Of a stretch of DNA of 64,000 bases, positions 54,768-63,931 are shown piece after piece (positions within the stretch are counted from its first letter, which is position 1; every line of letters starts with the position of its first letter). Source of the stretch: Burkholderia sp. SRS-46 (GTDB lineage Bacteria > Pseudomonadota > Gammaproteobacteria > Burkholderiales > Burkholderiaceae); assembly GCF_004343775.1 (NCBI RefSeq), contig NZ_PTXL01000002.1, positions 558,001 through 622,000 on the forward strand, in the 5' to 3' direction. The position numbers and the translations under genes are program-made. The notes beneath the pieces were generated by a model. The model searched no databases and was not told the DNA's origin. It worked only from the letters and a program-made list of their open reading frames with translations.

Positions 54768-57557
54768 TCACGCGTCGCCGTCGTTCGCGCGCGAACGCGG
54801 CAGGTCGAGCGCGAGCCCGCTGCGCACCGCCTGGATGCGCGACGTCACGTTGAGCTTTTCGAAGATGTTCTTCAGGTGCCACTTGATCGTCTCCGGCGCG
54901 ACGCGCAGCGCGCGGGCGATCTCCTTGTTCGACAGCCCACGCGCGACGTAGTCGAGGATCTCGACCTCGCGCGCGCTGAGGTTGCCGGCCGTCTGCGCCG
55001 ATGCCGAGCGCGCGGCCCGCGTATCGGCCGACGTACGGTGCGCATCGAACGCCTGCGCCAGCTCGCGCACGTACCACGCGCTCACCTGCGGAAAGCGCTC
55101 CGCCTGCGCCTGCACGCGCGCGATCAGCCGCTCGAGCACCGCGCCTTCGTCGATGAACGTGCGCACGAGCCCGTTGCGCTGGCCGTATTCGAGCGCCTGC
55201 GCGAGCACGTCGAGCGCGGCATCCGTGTGGCCCGCCTGCTCGAGCGCCGCCGCGCGCAACGTTGCCGCCTGCGCGGCAAACCAGTCGAACCCGCGCGCCG
55301 CCACCTGTTCGTGCACGGCCGCCATCAGGCGCGCGGCCTCGTGTTCGCGCTGGTCGCCGAGCAGCAGCCGCGCCTGTGCCGATTGCGCGATCTGCCACGT
55401 CTCGACGTAGCTCGACGCCGCATCGGGCGGCGTCGCCGGCACCAGCGACGCGAGCGCGTGCCCGAGCCGGTTCGCGCGCGTCAGGTTGCCTTCCTGCAGG
55501 TACAGGCGAATCCCGGTCGCCATGCACGCGACGCGCAGGCGCAGCCACTGCCGGCCGCAGGCGACGTGATCGGCCTCGTCGAGGATCTCGTGCGCGCGCA
55601 CGGCCTGCCCGGTATCGAACGCAAGCAGCGCGGCCGTCTGCATGAAACGCTGCAGCGGCCCCAGCGAACACGCCTGCATCGCGATCTGGAAGCGCTCCCG
55701 CTGCGCTTCCCGCACCTTCGCGAGGTCGTTCCACTCGTAGTAGATCGACGACAGGTAGCCGGCCGACAGCGCCGTCGCCGCGGAGAGCCGCCCCGCCGAC
55801 CGCTCGGCCGACTGCAGCGCCGCTTCGAAGGTTTTCGACGCATCGTGCAGGCGCCCCGCGACGAACTCGGCGAGGCCCGACATGCTCTGCCGATAGACGT
55901 TCGCAAAGAGCGGCACGTCGCCCGGCGCGGCCCGCTCCGCACGCGCGCGCAGCGCCAGCACGTCGTCGATGCGGCCCGCGTAGCTCAGCCCGAAGATCAG
56001 CGTGGTCTGGCCGATCTGCTCGATCCACGAGCCGGGCTTCGGGCCGGCCGCCATCACGCGCTCGCCGAGATGCAGCGATTCGGCGCTGCGATCCGACAGG
56101 CCCGCGAGCAGCGAGCGCACCGCAAGCAGCTCGGTCGCGGTGACGTCGTCGGTGTCGAGCCGCCCCGCGCCGACGTCCGTTTCGATCGCTTCGAGCACGT
56201 GGCGCGCGTCGACCGTCTGCATCGCGAGCGCCAGCGCCCACGCATGAGCGACGCGCAGGCGCAGCCGGCCTTTCGACGCATGGTCGGGCAGCCGCGACAC
56301 CCAGTCGAGCACCGTGCGCACGTCGCTCGACGCGATGAACTTCATCGCGCATGCCTCGACCCACTCGGCGGCCGCGTCGAAGTCGCCGGCCGCGAGCGCG
56401 TGCTTCACCGCGTCCGGCCACTGGTGCCGGCCCGCATGCCATTCGCTCGCGCGCCGATGCAGCGCGGCGATCGTCCCGGGCTGGCGCAGCGCCAGTTCCT
56501 CGCGCAGATACTGCGAAAACAGCGCGTGATAGCGATACCATTCGCGCCCGCCGTCGATCGACTTGATGAACAGGTTGTGCACGCTCAGCCATTCGAGGCA
56601 GTCCGCGCCGTCGCGCGCGCCGGTCAGCGCGTCGCACAGCGGCGGCGTCATCCGGTCCAGCACGGCGGTGCAGAGCAGGAAATGCCGGATCGCGTCCGGC
56701 ACGCGCGTCATCACGTTCTCGTTCAGGTAGGTCGCGATGCCCGCGCGCGCGTGGCCGACCTGCTCGGCCACGCGCGCCGCATCACGTTCGTCGCTGGTGT
56801 CCCGCAGCGCGAGCGCGGCGAGCTGCAGGCCCGACACCCAGCCTTCGGTGGCCGCGCGCAGCCGTTCGATGCTGGCCGCGTCGAGCGCCTTCCCGGCCAC
56901 CCGGTCGAAGAACGCGCGGGTTTCCTGTTCGTCGAAGCGCAGGTCGTCCGCATCCACGCGCACCAGCTGATCGCGCGATTCGAAATGGCTGAGCGGCAGC
57001 GCCGGCGTCGACCGGCACGACAGCACGACGTGCAGGTTCGACGGCGCGTAGCGCAGCAGCCCGAACACCGCGTCGTGGATCACCGGCGACGCGAGACGGT
57101 CGAAATCGTCGAGCATCACGAACAGCTCGACGCCGGCGGCATCGAGCTCGTTGAGCAGCTCGTCGAACACGACCTTCAGCGGAATCAGCCCGCGATCGCG
57201 CAGCAGGCGCTGCGCGCGGCTGCCAACGCCGCCCGTCGCATCGACGATCGACTCGATCAGGTATGACGAGAAGATCGACGGGGTGTCGTCGTCCGCGTCG
57301 AGGCTGACCCACGCGACCTTCACGCCGGTCGACAGCAGCACGTTGCGCCACTCGGCCAGCAGTGTCGTCTTCCCGTAGCCGGCCGGCGCGCTGACGACCG
57401 TCAGCCGGCGCTCGAGGCCGCGCCGCAAGCGCCCGATCGGAATCGAGCGCGGCACGAGGTCGCGCGCCAGCGCCGGCACCAGCTTGGTGCGCACCAGCAC
57501 GTCGATCGCGTCGGTCTCGGCGGATGGCTCCGCCTGCCTGCTCTTGGTGGACGTCAT
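54768..57557 (-). CDS. LAL-type (MalT/AlkS-like) LuxR family transcriptional activator
   Basis: A 929-residue signal-transduction ATPase. VRTKLVPALARDLVPRSIP opens the NTPase, with Walker A SAPAGYGKTTLLAEW (56-70) and a Walker-B-like LFVMLDDFDRLASP. A long TPR-like middle (about 350-850) follows, then a C-terminal LuxR helix-turn-helix (about 865-920, LSAREVEILDYVARGLSNKE). MalT and AlkS bind an inducer and ATP and activate transcription at C/G-rich boxes. Palindrome site 4 lies 213 bp upstream of its ATG, suggesting autoregulation. The inducer is unknown. It lies beside an AlkK-like ligase, which echoes alkS-alkK. Confidence 0.92.
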   Translation of the reverse strand: MTSTKSRQAEPSAETDAIDVLVRTKLVPALARDLVPRSIPIGRLRRGLERRLTVVSAPAGYGKTTLLAEWRNVLLSTGVKVAWVSLDADDDTPSIFSSYLIESIVDATGGVGSRAQRLLRDRGLIPLKVVFDELLNELDAAGVELFVMLDDFDRLASPVIHDAVFGLLRYAPSNLHVVLSCRSTPALPLSHFESRDQLVRVDADDLRFDEQETRAFFDRVAGKALDAASIERLRAATEGWVSGLQLAALALRDTSDERDAARVAEQVGHARAGIATYLNENVMTRVPDAIRHFLLCTAVLDRMTPPLCDALTGARDGADCLEWLSVHNLFIKSIDGGREWYRYHALFSQYLREELALRQPGTIAALHRRASEWHAGRHQWPDAVKHALAAGDFDAAAEWVEACAMKFIASSDVRTVLDWVSRLPDHASKGRLRLRVAHAWALALAMQTVDARHVLEAIETDVGAGRLDTDDVTATELLAVRSLLAGLSDRSAESLHLGERVMAAGPKPGSWIEQIGQTTLIFGLSYAGRIDDVLALRARAERAAPGDVPLFANVYRQSMSGLAEFVAGRLHDASKTFEAALQSAERSAGRLSAATALSAGYLSSIYYEWNDLAKVREAQRERFQIAMQACSLGPLQRFMQTAALLAFDTGQAVRAHEILDEADHVACGRQWLRLRVACMATGIRLYLQEGNLTRANRLGHALASLVPATPPDAASSYVETWQIAQSAQARLLLGDQREHEAARLMAAVHEQVAARGFDWFAAQAATLRAAALEQAGHTDAALDVLAQALEYGQRNGLVRTFIDEGAVLERLIARVQAQAERFPQVSAWYVRELAQAFDAHRTSADTRAARSASAQTAGNLSAREVEILDYVARGLSNKEIARALRVAPETIKWHLKNIFEKLNVTSRIQAVRSGLALDLPRSRANDGDA

Positions 57558-57769
57558 TGTCGCGATGTTCTCCCGATGGCAACCGCGCTCAGGCGCCCGG
57601 CCCGCGCGGGCGAGCGAGCGGCCGCGATGTGCCGCGTAACAGCATAAACACACGATGCGGGCCGCCGATAGTCTGGCTTCTCCCGACCGGGCAAGCCGCA
57701 GCGTCCGGCCGCGCGCGCCGGCCGAATGCACGGGCCCGCATTCTTGTCGATCGGCCGCCGGATGATCAG

Positions 57770-57785
57770 CCCCCCATTCGGGGGG
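57770..57785. promoter_or_regulatory. C-run/G-run palindrome, site 4 (LAL regulator)
   Basis: CCCCCC-ATTC-GGGGGG, perfect six-base arms. It sits 213 bp upstream of the LAL regulator ATG and 150 bp beyond the ligase stop. Confidence 0.6.
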
Positions 57786-57799
57786 TTACGTCGGGGCGG

Positions 57800-57923
57800 A
57801 CCGCTGCATCTGAAGCACGCGTTCATCTTCGAACGCGATGCCGCGGGGCGCATCGCGCGAATCACTGCGTACCGGGACAACGCGCGGTTCGCCGAGGCGC
57901 TCGGCAGGACGACGCGCGGCTGA
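57800..57923 (+). pseudogene. C-terminal fragment of a SnoaL/NTF2-like protein
   Basis: LKHAFIFERDAAGRIARITA and YRDNARFAEALGR look like the last strands and helix of a SnoaL-like fold, ending in a TGA at 57923. Everything N-terminal is missing; upstream DNA is the palindrome region. Probably the remains of a gene lost at this spot. It might still be translated from ATG 57726, but no ribosome site is seen. Confidence 0.4.
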
Positions 57924-57936
57924 GCGCGCGGGCGCG

Positions 57937-59616
57937 TCACGCGTCCTGATAGCGCTCGCGCAGCGCCCGCTTGTTGATCTTCCCGACGCTGGTGCGCTCG
58001 ATCGACGCGACGATCAGCAGCTTTTCCGGCACCGCATAGCGCGAGATCAGCCCGCGGTCGGCCACGCCCTTCACGTGCGCCTGCAGCTCGGCGGGCTCGA
58101 CGCGCCCGACATAGGCATCGGCCAGCACGACGAGCGCCAGCGGCCGCTCGCCCCATTTCGGATCCCTGACGCCGATCACCGCGGCGTCGCGCACCGCCGG
58201 ATGCCGCGACAGGATGTCCTCGAGCGCGAGCGACGACACCCACTCGCCGCCGGTCTTGATCACGTCCTTGATGCGGTCGGTGATCTGCAGGCAGCCGTCC
58301 TTGTCGATCACGCCGATGTCGTTCGTATGCAGATAGCCGCCTTCCCACAGCGCCGCCGACGCGGCCGGGTCGCCCAGATAGCCGGCGGTCGCCCACGGCA
58401 TGCGCACCACCACCTCGCCGCTCGAGCGGCCGTCGTGCGGCACGTCGCGCAGGTTCGCGTCGACGATGCGCAGGTCGACGAGCGGCAGCGGCAGCCCCGT
58501 GCGCGTGCGGCGCGCGACGTCGTCGCCGCACGGCGCGTCGGCGTCGGCGTCGGCCGCGGCCGCCGGCGGGTCGACCTGCGCGATCGTCATCAGCGGGCAG
58601 GTTTCCGACATCCCGTAGCCGGTATACACGTCGATGCCGCGCGCGAGCGCCGCGCGCGCCAGCCCGTCCGACAGCGGCGAGCCGCCGACGAGCACCTTCC
58701 ACGCCGACAGGTCGACCGACGCCGCCGCCGGGCTGTTCAGGATCATCCCGAGCAGCGTCGGCACGCAATGCGAGAACGTGACCGACTCGCGCGCGATCAG
58801 CGCGAGCAAGCCTTCCGGCGAATAGCGGCCCGGGTAGACCTGCTTGAGCCCGAGCGCGGTCGCGATGTACGGCATGCCCCACGCATGCACATGAAACATC
58901 GGCGTGATCGGCATGTACACGTCGTCGCGATGCACGCGCCCGCGTTCGCGCGCGCTCGACAGCGCCGCCATCCCGGCCAGCGTGTGCAGCACGAGCTGGC
59001 GATGGGTGAACGCGACGCCCTTCGGCAGCCCGGTCGTGCCGGTCGTGTAGAACGCCGTCGCGCGCGTGTTCTCGTCGAAATCGGGGAACACGAAATCGGG
59101 CGAGCCGCCGGCCACCAGGTTTTCGTATTCGTCGACGAAGCCGTCGGGCAGCGCCGTATCCGCGCCGTCGCCGATCAGCACGAAGCAGCGGACCGTTTCG
59201 AGCTTGTCGCGCAGGCCGTCGAGCAGCGGCAGGAAATCGCGATGGACGAGCACCACGCGCGCGCCCGAGTGATTCAGCGTATGGAGCAGCTGGTCGGGCG
59301 ACAGCCGGACGTTCGCGGTCATCAGCACCGCGCCCATCATCGGCACCGCGAAGTAGCACTCGAGGTAGCGGTGGCTGTCCCAGTCCATCACGGCCACCGT
59401 GTCGCCGGCCGCGACGCCGGCCGCCGACAGCCCGCTCGCGAGCTGCCCGATCCGGTGCCGGAAGGTCCAGTAGTCGTGCCGGACCTGGTCGCTGTAGACA
59501 ATCGCCTGTTCGGGGCGCGTCGCGAGCGGCGTATGGAGCAGCTGCTTGATCAGCAGCGGGTATGCGCAGGCGGACGATGCCGGATCCGCCGGCGCGTGCG
59601 TGGACGACTCATTCAT
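57937..59616 (-). CDS. AMP-forming acyl-CoA ligase (AlkK-like, medium-chain fatty acid type)
   Basis: A 559-residue ANL-superfamily enzyme. The P-loop-like motif FYTTGTTGLPKGVAFTHRQ is near residue 190. A5-type YGMSETCPL is near 355, and GGYLHTNDIGVIDKDGCLQITDRIKDVIKTGGEWVSS carries the hinge and adenylate contacts. The catalytic Lys is in SVGKINKRALRE near the C terminus. PMFHVHAWGMPY matches the AlkK/LcfB subgroup. The exact acid is unknown. GGAGG precedes the ATG by five bases. Palindrome site 5 lies 214 bp upstream. Confidence 0.9.
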   Translation of the reverse strand: MNESSTHAPADPASSACAYPLLIKQLLHTPLATRPEQAIVYSDQVRHDYWTFRHRIGQLASGLSAAGVAAGDTVAVMDWDSHRYLECYFAVPMMGAVLMTANVRLSPDQLLHTLNHSGARVVLVHRDFLPLLDGLRDKLETVRCFVLIGDGADTALPDGFVDEYENLVAGGSPDFVFPDFDENTRATAFYTTGTTGLPKGVAFTHRQLVLHTLAGMAALSSARERGRVHRDDVYMPITPMFHVHAWGMPYIATALGLKQVYPGRYSPEGLLALIARESVTFSHCVPTLLGMILNSPAAASVDLSAWKVLVGGSPLSDGLARAALARGIDVYTGYGMSETCPLMTIAQVDPPAAAADADADAPCGDDVARRTRTGLPLPLVDLRIVDANLRDVPHDGRSSGEVVVRMPWATAGYLGDPAASAALWEGGYLHTNDIGVIDKDGCLQITDRIKDVIKTGGEWVSSLALEDILSRHPAVRDAAVIGVRDPKWGERPLALVVLADAYVGRVEPAELQAHVKGVADRGLISRYAVPEKLLIVASIERTSVGKINKRALRERYQDA

Positions 59617-60022
59617 GAATGCCTCCAAAAGCGGACGACGCATCCCGATGCGGCCGCGCCGGCCGCCGCCCCCGTGACCGGGCTCGTGCGGCGGGGCGCG
59701 ACGGATCGCGAATCCGTGGCGTCTCTTCTTCATTCCTTTGCGGGATGCGTGCGAAACGGCCCGGCCGGAAGCGGTGCGCCGCCCGAGCCGGAATGTCGAC
59801 CACGATACCCAGCGGCTCCCGGCCGGACACCCCCCCTGTCAGGGGGCGAACCGGTGCCGCGCGCCCGCCATGCAGGAATGCCGTGCGCGCGCCGGCCCAC
59901 CTGTTCGGGGGGGACGCACGCGCCGCGCGCGCCGGTAAGATTCGCCCGATGGCGTCTCGCGGCGAGCGCGTGGACGCCCATTGCGGCCCGCCGTACCGTT
60001 CCAACCCGAGAAAGGAATAGCC
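59617..60022. other. 406-bp divergent control region (ligase / hchA)
   Basis: Holds palindrome site 5 and the ribosome sites of both genes (GGAGG for the ligase, AAAGGAA for hchA). Frames pass through, but no gene is supported. A G-run at 59907-59913 lacks a matching C arm. Confidence 0.5.
59832..59846. promoter_or_regulatory. C-run/G-run palindrome, site 5 (ligase / hchA)
   Basis: CCCCCTGTCAGGGGG, a perfect palindrome apart from its central base, with two more C on the left. It is 177 bp before hchA and 216 bp before the ligase ATG. Confidence 0.55.
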
Positions 60023-60904
60023 ATGACTTCCGAACGCCAGGACCTGGACAAAGCGCCCACCCCCGATCCCGCCGAGAACAACGCGTTCTTCCCTTCGCCC
60101 TACTCCCTGTCGATGTACACGTCGTCGAAAACGGACTTCGACGGCACGGACTACCCGAATCCGTACCGGGGCGGCAAGTGGAAAGTCCTGATGATTGCGA
60201 GCGACGAGCGCTACATCCTGACGACCAACGGCAAGATGTTCTCGACCGGCAATCATCCGGTCGAAATGCTGCTGCCGATGCACCACATGGACAAGGCCGG
60301 CTTCGAGATCGACATCGCGACGCTGTCCGGCAACCCCGCGAAGCTCGAACTGTGGGCGATGCCGGGCGAGGACGAAGCCGTCCAGGGCACCTACCGCAAA
60401 TACCTGCCGAAGCTGAAGGCGCCGCTGAAGCTGTCCGACGTGCTGGAGAACAGCCTCGGCGCGGATACGCCGTATATCGCCGTGTTCGTGCCGGGCGGCC
60501 ACGGCGTGCTGGCCGGCATCCCGCACAGCCGGGAGGTCAAGCGCACGCTGCAGTGGGCGCTGGACAACGACCGCCACATCGTCACGCTGTGCCACGGCCC
60601 GTCGTGCCTGCTGGCGTCGGCCGTCGACGAGGATCCGGACCGCTTTCCGTTCAAGGGCTACGAGATCTGCGTGTTCCCCGATTCGCTGGACAAGGGCGCG
60701 AACCTCGACATCGGCTACATGCCCGGCCCGCTGCCCTGGCTCGTCGGCGAAAGCCTCGAGAAGCTCGGCGTCACGGTGCTGAACCGGGACATCACCGGCC
60801 GCTGCCACCAGGATCGCAAGCTGATCACCGGCGACAGCCCGCTCGCGTCCAACAATATCGGCAAGCTCGCCGCGGCGGCGCTGCTCGAGGCCGTCGCGCA
60901 GTAA
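60023..60904 (+). CDS. hchA: Hsp31 chaperone / glyoxalase III (protein deglycase)
   Basis: A 293-residue DJ-1 superfamily protein very close to E. coli Hch[16 protein letters not shown] opening ([17 protein letters not shown]), [22 protein letters not shown], and nucleophile Cys190-His191 in [25 protein letters not shown] completes the pattern. It converts methylglyoxal to lactate and holds unfolded proteins. AAAGGAA lies before the ATG. It is the second DJ-1 superfamily gene of the block. Confidence 0.93.
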   Translation: MTSERQDLDKAPTPDPAENNAFFPSPYSLSMYTSSKTDFDGTDYPNPYRGGKWKVLMIASDERYILTTNGKMFSTGNHPVEMLLPMHHMDKAGFEIDIATLSGNPAKLELWAMPGEDEAVQGTYRKYLPKLKAPLKLSDVLENSLGADTPYIAVFVPGGHGVLAGIPHSREVKRTLQWALDNDRHIVTLCHGPSCLLASAVDEDPDRFPFKGYEICVFPDSLDKGANLDIGYMPGPLPWLVGESLEKLGVTVLNRDITGRCHQDRKLITGDSPLASNNIGKLAAAALLEAVAQ

Positions 60905-60985
60905 ACGCCGCGCGGCCGCTGCGTCGCGCCGCCCCCGCCCGTCGGGGCGCCGGCGCGGCGCGGCCCGCCCTCGACGCGCGCCGCG

Positions 60986-61396
60986 TCAATCCGCAACCGG
61001 CGTCTCGTGCAGATGCCGCCACGCGATACGCCCGCCCGCGTCGCGCTCGAACACGGCGGTCGCGCGCCGCACGGTGCGCCGCCCCGCGCCGTCGACCTGC
61101 GTCTCGCGATAGCCGATCGCCGCGCCGCCCGCCCATTCGGCGATCACCTGCAACGCGTCGATCTCGATCCGCAGCCCAGGGCGCACGCCGTGCCCCTGCG
61201 AAAACAGCGCGTCGACGCCCGCGAGTTCGATCGCCGCGCCCTGCAGCGTGATCATCGTGAACTGCGGCGAGAAACGGGCCAGCAGCTGCGCGAGCACCGG
61301 CGCAAGCGGCCCGTGGGCCGCGCGGCCGGACAGCCATTGCTCGATGTCGACGCATGTGTCGACCACTTCCTGGAAATACGGATTGGGCAGATTCAT
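60986..61396 (-). CDS. NTF2-like (DUF4440/SnoaL-type) small protein
   Basis: The 136 residues are predicted to form an alpha+beta cone fold: PLAPVLAQLLARFSPQFTMI near 31-50 and ATAVFERDAGGRIAWRHLHETP at the end. Enzymatic role unknown; the fold serves isomerases and binding proteins alike. It follows the MFS gene by ten bases and is probably co-transcribed with it. Confidence 0.72.
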   Translation of the reverse strand: MNLPNPYFQEVVDTCVDIEQWLSGRAAHGPLAPVLAQLLARFSPQFTMITLQGAAIELAGVDALFSQGHGVRPGLRIEIDALQVIAEWAGGAAIGYRETQVDGAGRRTVRRATAVFERDAGGRIAWRHLHETPVAD

Positions 61397-61406
61397 TTGA
61401 AGTCCT

Positions 61407-62804
61407 CTACGATCGTTGGGAAACCGGTTGTGCGTCGCCATCGCCGTCGCCTGCACCGCGCGGCGCAAGCTGCGCGATGAGCGGCAACGGCATCAGCGTC
61501 AGCAGCGCCGCAAGCACGAAGCTCTGCCGGTAAGGCAGCAGCGCCGCCCCGCCCGTAGCGAGCGACGAGAGCCCGTTGAATGCGCTGCCGAGCACCGCGA
61601 CGCCGACACAGAAGCTCAGTTGCCGGTTCAGGTTCCACAGCGCGCTCGCGTCGCCCATGCGGTCGGCCGGCACGTCGATGAACGCGGCGCTCTGCGCGGT
61701 GCTCGTGCACAGGCTCGCACCGAACCCCATTGCGGCGAATGCGGCCACGCGCCCCGCTTCGAGCGCGGCAAGCGGCGTCGCGAGCAGCGCGATGCCCACG
61801 CAATCGACGGCGATCCCGCACGCGAACAGCGGCCTCGCGCCCCAGCGCGCGAAACCCCGGCGCGTCGTCGCGATCGCACAGCACGATGCGATCGCCCACG
61901 GCAGCATCAGCGCGCCCGCATGCGCGGCGCTCAACCCCAGTTCGTTCTGCAGATACAGCGCGGCGACGAGATTGACGCCGGCGAACACGCCCGGCACGCA
62001 CAGATAGACGACGACCCCGGCGCGCAGCAGCGGCTGCGCGAGCAGCCGCAGATCGAGCAACGGCGCGGCCGCGCGCCGCGCGTGCGCCACGTAGCCGAGC
62101 CCGGCGGCTCCAGCCGCCGCGAGCATCGCAAGCGCGAGGCGGCCCGCGCCCGGCTGGCCCGCGAACGTCAAGCCGAGCAGCAGCGCGACGAGCGCGGCGG
62201 CGCTCAGGCCGAGCCCTGGCCAGTCGAGCGGCGCGGGCCGCGTGCCCGCGCGGTCGGGCGGCAGCCACGCGAAGGCGAGCCCGCAGGTCGCCACGGCAAG
62301 CGGCAGCATGCCGACGAAAATCGCGCGCCACGAGATCCGGTCGACGATCAGGCCGCCGACTGCCGGCGACAGCGCCGGCACCAGCAGCGCGACCATCATC
62401 ACGACCGACGTCAGGTGTGCGCGCGCGTCCGGCGGATACGCGCGATAGGCGAGCGCCTGCCCGACCGGAATCAGCAGCCCGCCGCCGAGCCCCTGCGCGA
62501 GCCGCCACGCGAGCAGCGCGCCGATCGACGCGGCCCGTGCGACGCCGAGGCTCGCGAACCCGAACAGCAGCAGCGATGCCGTCAGCACCCGCCGTTCGCC
62601 GAAGCGGCGCGCGAGCCACGCGCCGAGCGGAATCACGACGGTCAGGCCGAGCACGTATGTGTTGCCGACCCACGCGAGCTGCGCGACCGACGCGTGCAGC
62701 TCGCGCTGCAGTGCCGGATACGCGGCGTTGAGCATGAACATGCACGCGAGATCGATCGCGAACCCGAGCAGATAGACGGCGGCAACCCTGGAGCGAGCGG
62801 ACAT
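61407..62804 (-). CDS. MFS drug-export family transporter (DHA2, 14-TM type)
   Basis: A 465-residue protein. PALQRELHASVAQLAWVGNTYVLGLTVVIPLGAWLARRFGERRV contains the DHA2 opening and the inter-helix 2-3 loop. RLAQGLGGGLLIPVGQAL and MVALLVPALSPAVGGLIVDR (motif C) mark an exporter. Divergent from the LysR gene at 62998, which probably controls it. Substrate unknown. Confidence 0.9.
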   Translation of the reverse strand: MSARSRVAAVYLLGFAIDLACMFMLNAAYPALQRELHASVAQLAWVGNTYVLGLTVVIPLGAWLARRFGERRVLTASLLLFGFASLGVARAASIGALLAWRLAQGLGGGLLIPVGQALAYRAYPPDARAHLTSVVMMVALLVPALSPAVGGLIVDRISWRAIFVGMLPLAVATCGLAFAWLPPDRAGTRPAPLDWPGLGLSAAALVALLLGLTFAGQPGAGRLALAMLAAAGAAGLGYVAHARRAAAPLLDLRLLAQPLLRAGVVVYLCVPGVFAGVNLVAALYLQNELGLSAAHAGALMLPWAIASCCAIATTRRGFARWGARPLFACGIAVDCVGIALLATPLAALEAGRVAAFAAMGFGASLCTSTAQSAAFIDVPADRMGDASALWNLNRQLSFCVGVAVLGSAFNGLSSLATGGAALLPYRQSFVLAALLTLMPLPLIAQLAPRGAGDGDGDAQPVSQRS

Positions 62805-62997
62805 GTCGGCGGAAATCGAACGAAACGCCGCAGTGTAGGTGCCGGCCTCGGCGCCGGTAAGGCCCGCGACGCGAACGGTCCCGTCGAAAAATCTTGACAA
62901 TCCGGCGCGGCAAACGGCGGCGAAGCCCCCCGCCGCCGCGCATTCCCGGTACCCTTCGCTCCGGACTTCGTTTTCATGCAGGGTGATCGACACAATC

Positions 62998-63912
62998 ATG
63001 GTGAGCCTCGATCGTTTCGCGATCTTCCGCGCCGTCGTCGAAGCGGGATCGTTCACGGCCGCCGCGGCCGCGCTGAACCAGGCGCGCGCGGCGGTCAGCT
63101 TCAACGTGAAGCAGCTCGAAACCGAGCTGGGCGTGACGCTGCTCACGCGCACGACGCGCCGGGTCGCGCTGACGGACGCGGGCGAACGTTTCTACGCGCG
63201 CTGCGTGCGCGTGCTCGACGAAGCCGAAGGCGCGATCGACGACGCGCGCGGCGAGCACGGCGGGATGCAGGGGAGCCTGCGGGTGACGTCGACGGTCGAA
63301 TACGCGTCGCGGGTCGTCGCGCCGGCGCTGCACGCGTTCACGCAGCGGCATCCCGCGCTGCGGGTGCGGCTCGACACGCATACGGCGCAGGCGGATCTCG
63401 TGCGCGACCGCTTCGACGTCGCGATCCGGCTCGGCCGCGCCGAGCAGTTCCAGGACTCGCCGTATCGCGGCGTGTGTCTCAGCACGTATGAAGTGCGGCC
63501 GGTGATGGCGCCCGGCCTGCCCGCGAGCGCCGGCGTGTCGCGCATCGACTCCCCCGATGCGCTGGCGCGCCTGCCGCAGCTCGGCCACAGCCGGCTGGAG
63601 CGGATCGCCGCGTGGCCGCTCGTGCACCGCGACGGCAGCGAGCAGGTGTTCCGGCCGGCCGCGCAGCCGCGGCTCGTGGCGGACAACGCGTCGGTGCTGC
63701 AGGCGCTCGCGCGGCAAGGCAGCGGCGTCGCGCTGCTGCCGGAATGGCTGGTGCGCGACGATCTCGCGAGCGGCACGCTGGTCGACGCGCTGCCCGATTA
63801 CCGGTTTCCGCGGCAGAGCGTGTATGCGCTGTACGTATCGACCCGACACGTGCCGCAGAAAGTGCGCGCGTGGGTCGATTTCATGAAGACATATCTGAAG
63901 AAGTCGCGCTGA
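62998..63912 (+). CDS. LysR family transcriptional regulator
   Basis: A 304-residue protein. The helix-turn-helix is at residues 1-60 (LDRFAIFRAVVEAGSFTAAA, then LNQARAAVSFNVKQLETELG). An effector domain with GSLRVTSTVEYASRVVAPAL follows. Start at 62998 because the family N terminus begins here; the 193-bp gap to the divergent MFS gene should hold its operator, and TCTTGACAATCCGGC near 62892 is a candidate. Confidence 0.9.
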   Translation: MVSLDRFAIFRAVVEAGSFTAAAAALNQARAAVSFNVKQLETELGVTLLTRTTRRVALTDAGERFYARCVRVLDEAEGAIDDARGEHGGMQGSLRVTSTVEYASRVVAPALHAFTQRHPALRVRLDTHTAQADLVRDRFDVAIRLGRAEQFQDSPYRGVCLSTYEVRPVMAPGLPASAGVSRIDSPDALARLPQLGHSRLERIAAWPLVHRDGSEQVFRPAAQPRLVADNASVLQALARQGSGVALLPEWLVRDDLASGTLVDALPDYRFPRQSVYALYVSTRHVPQKVRAWVDFMKTYLKKSR

Positions 63913-63931
63913 CGGGCCGGCCGGCCCCCGC

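Noticed and set aside
43801..59850. C/G runs read simply as G-quadruplexes or chance GC content
   Set aside because: Each has matched C and G arms with a 4-5 bp spacer and they occur only between genes in one block; palindromic operators explain this better, although quadruplex formation is not excluded.
57838..61251. Plus-strand frame of more than 1,100 codons
   Set aside because: It is an antisense shadow of the acyl-CoA ligase and a frame-shifted reading of hchA; composition is Arg/Ala-rich with no domain pattern. Typical of GC-rich DNA.
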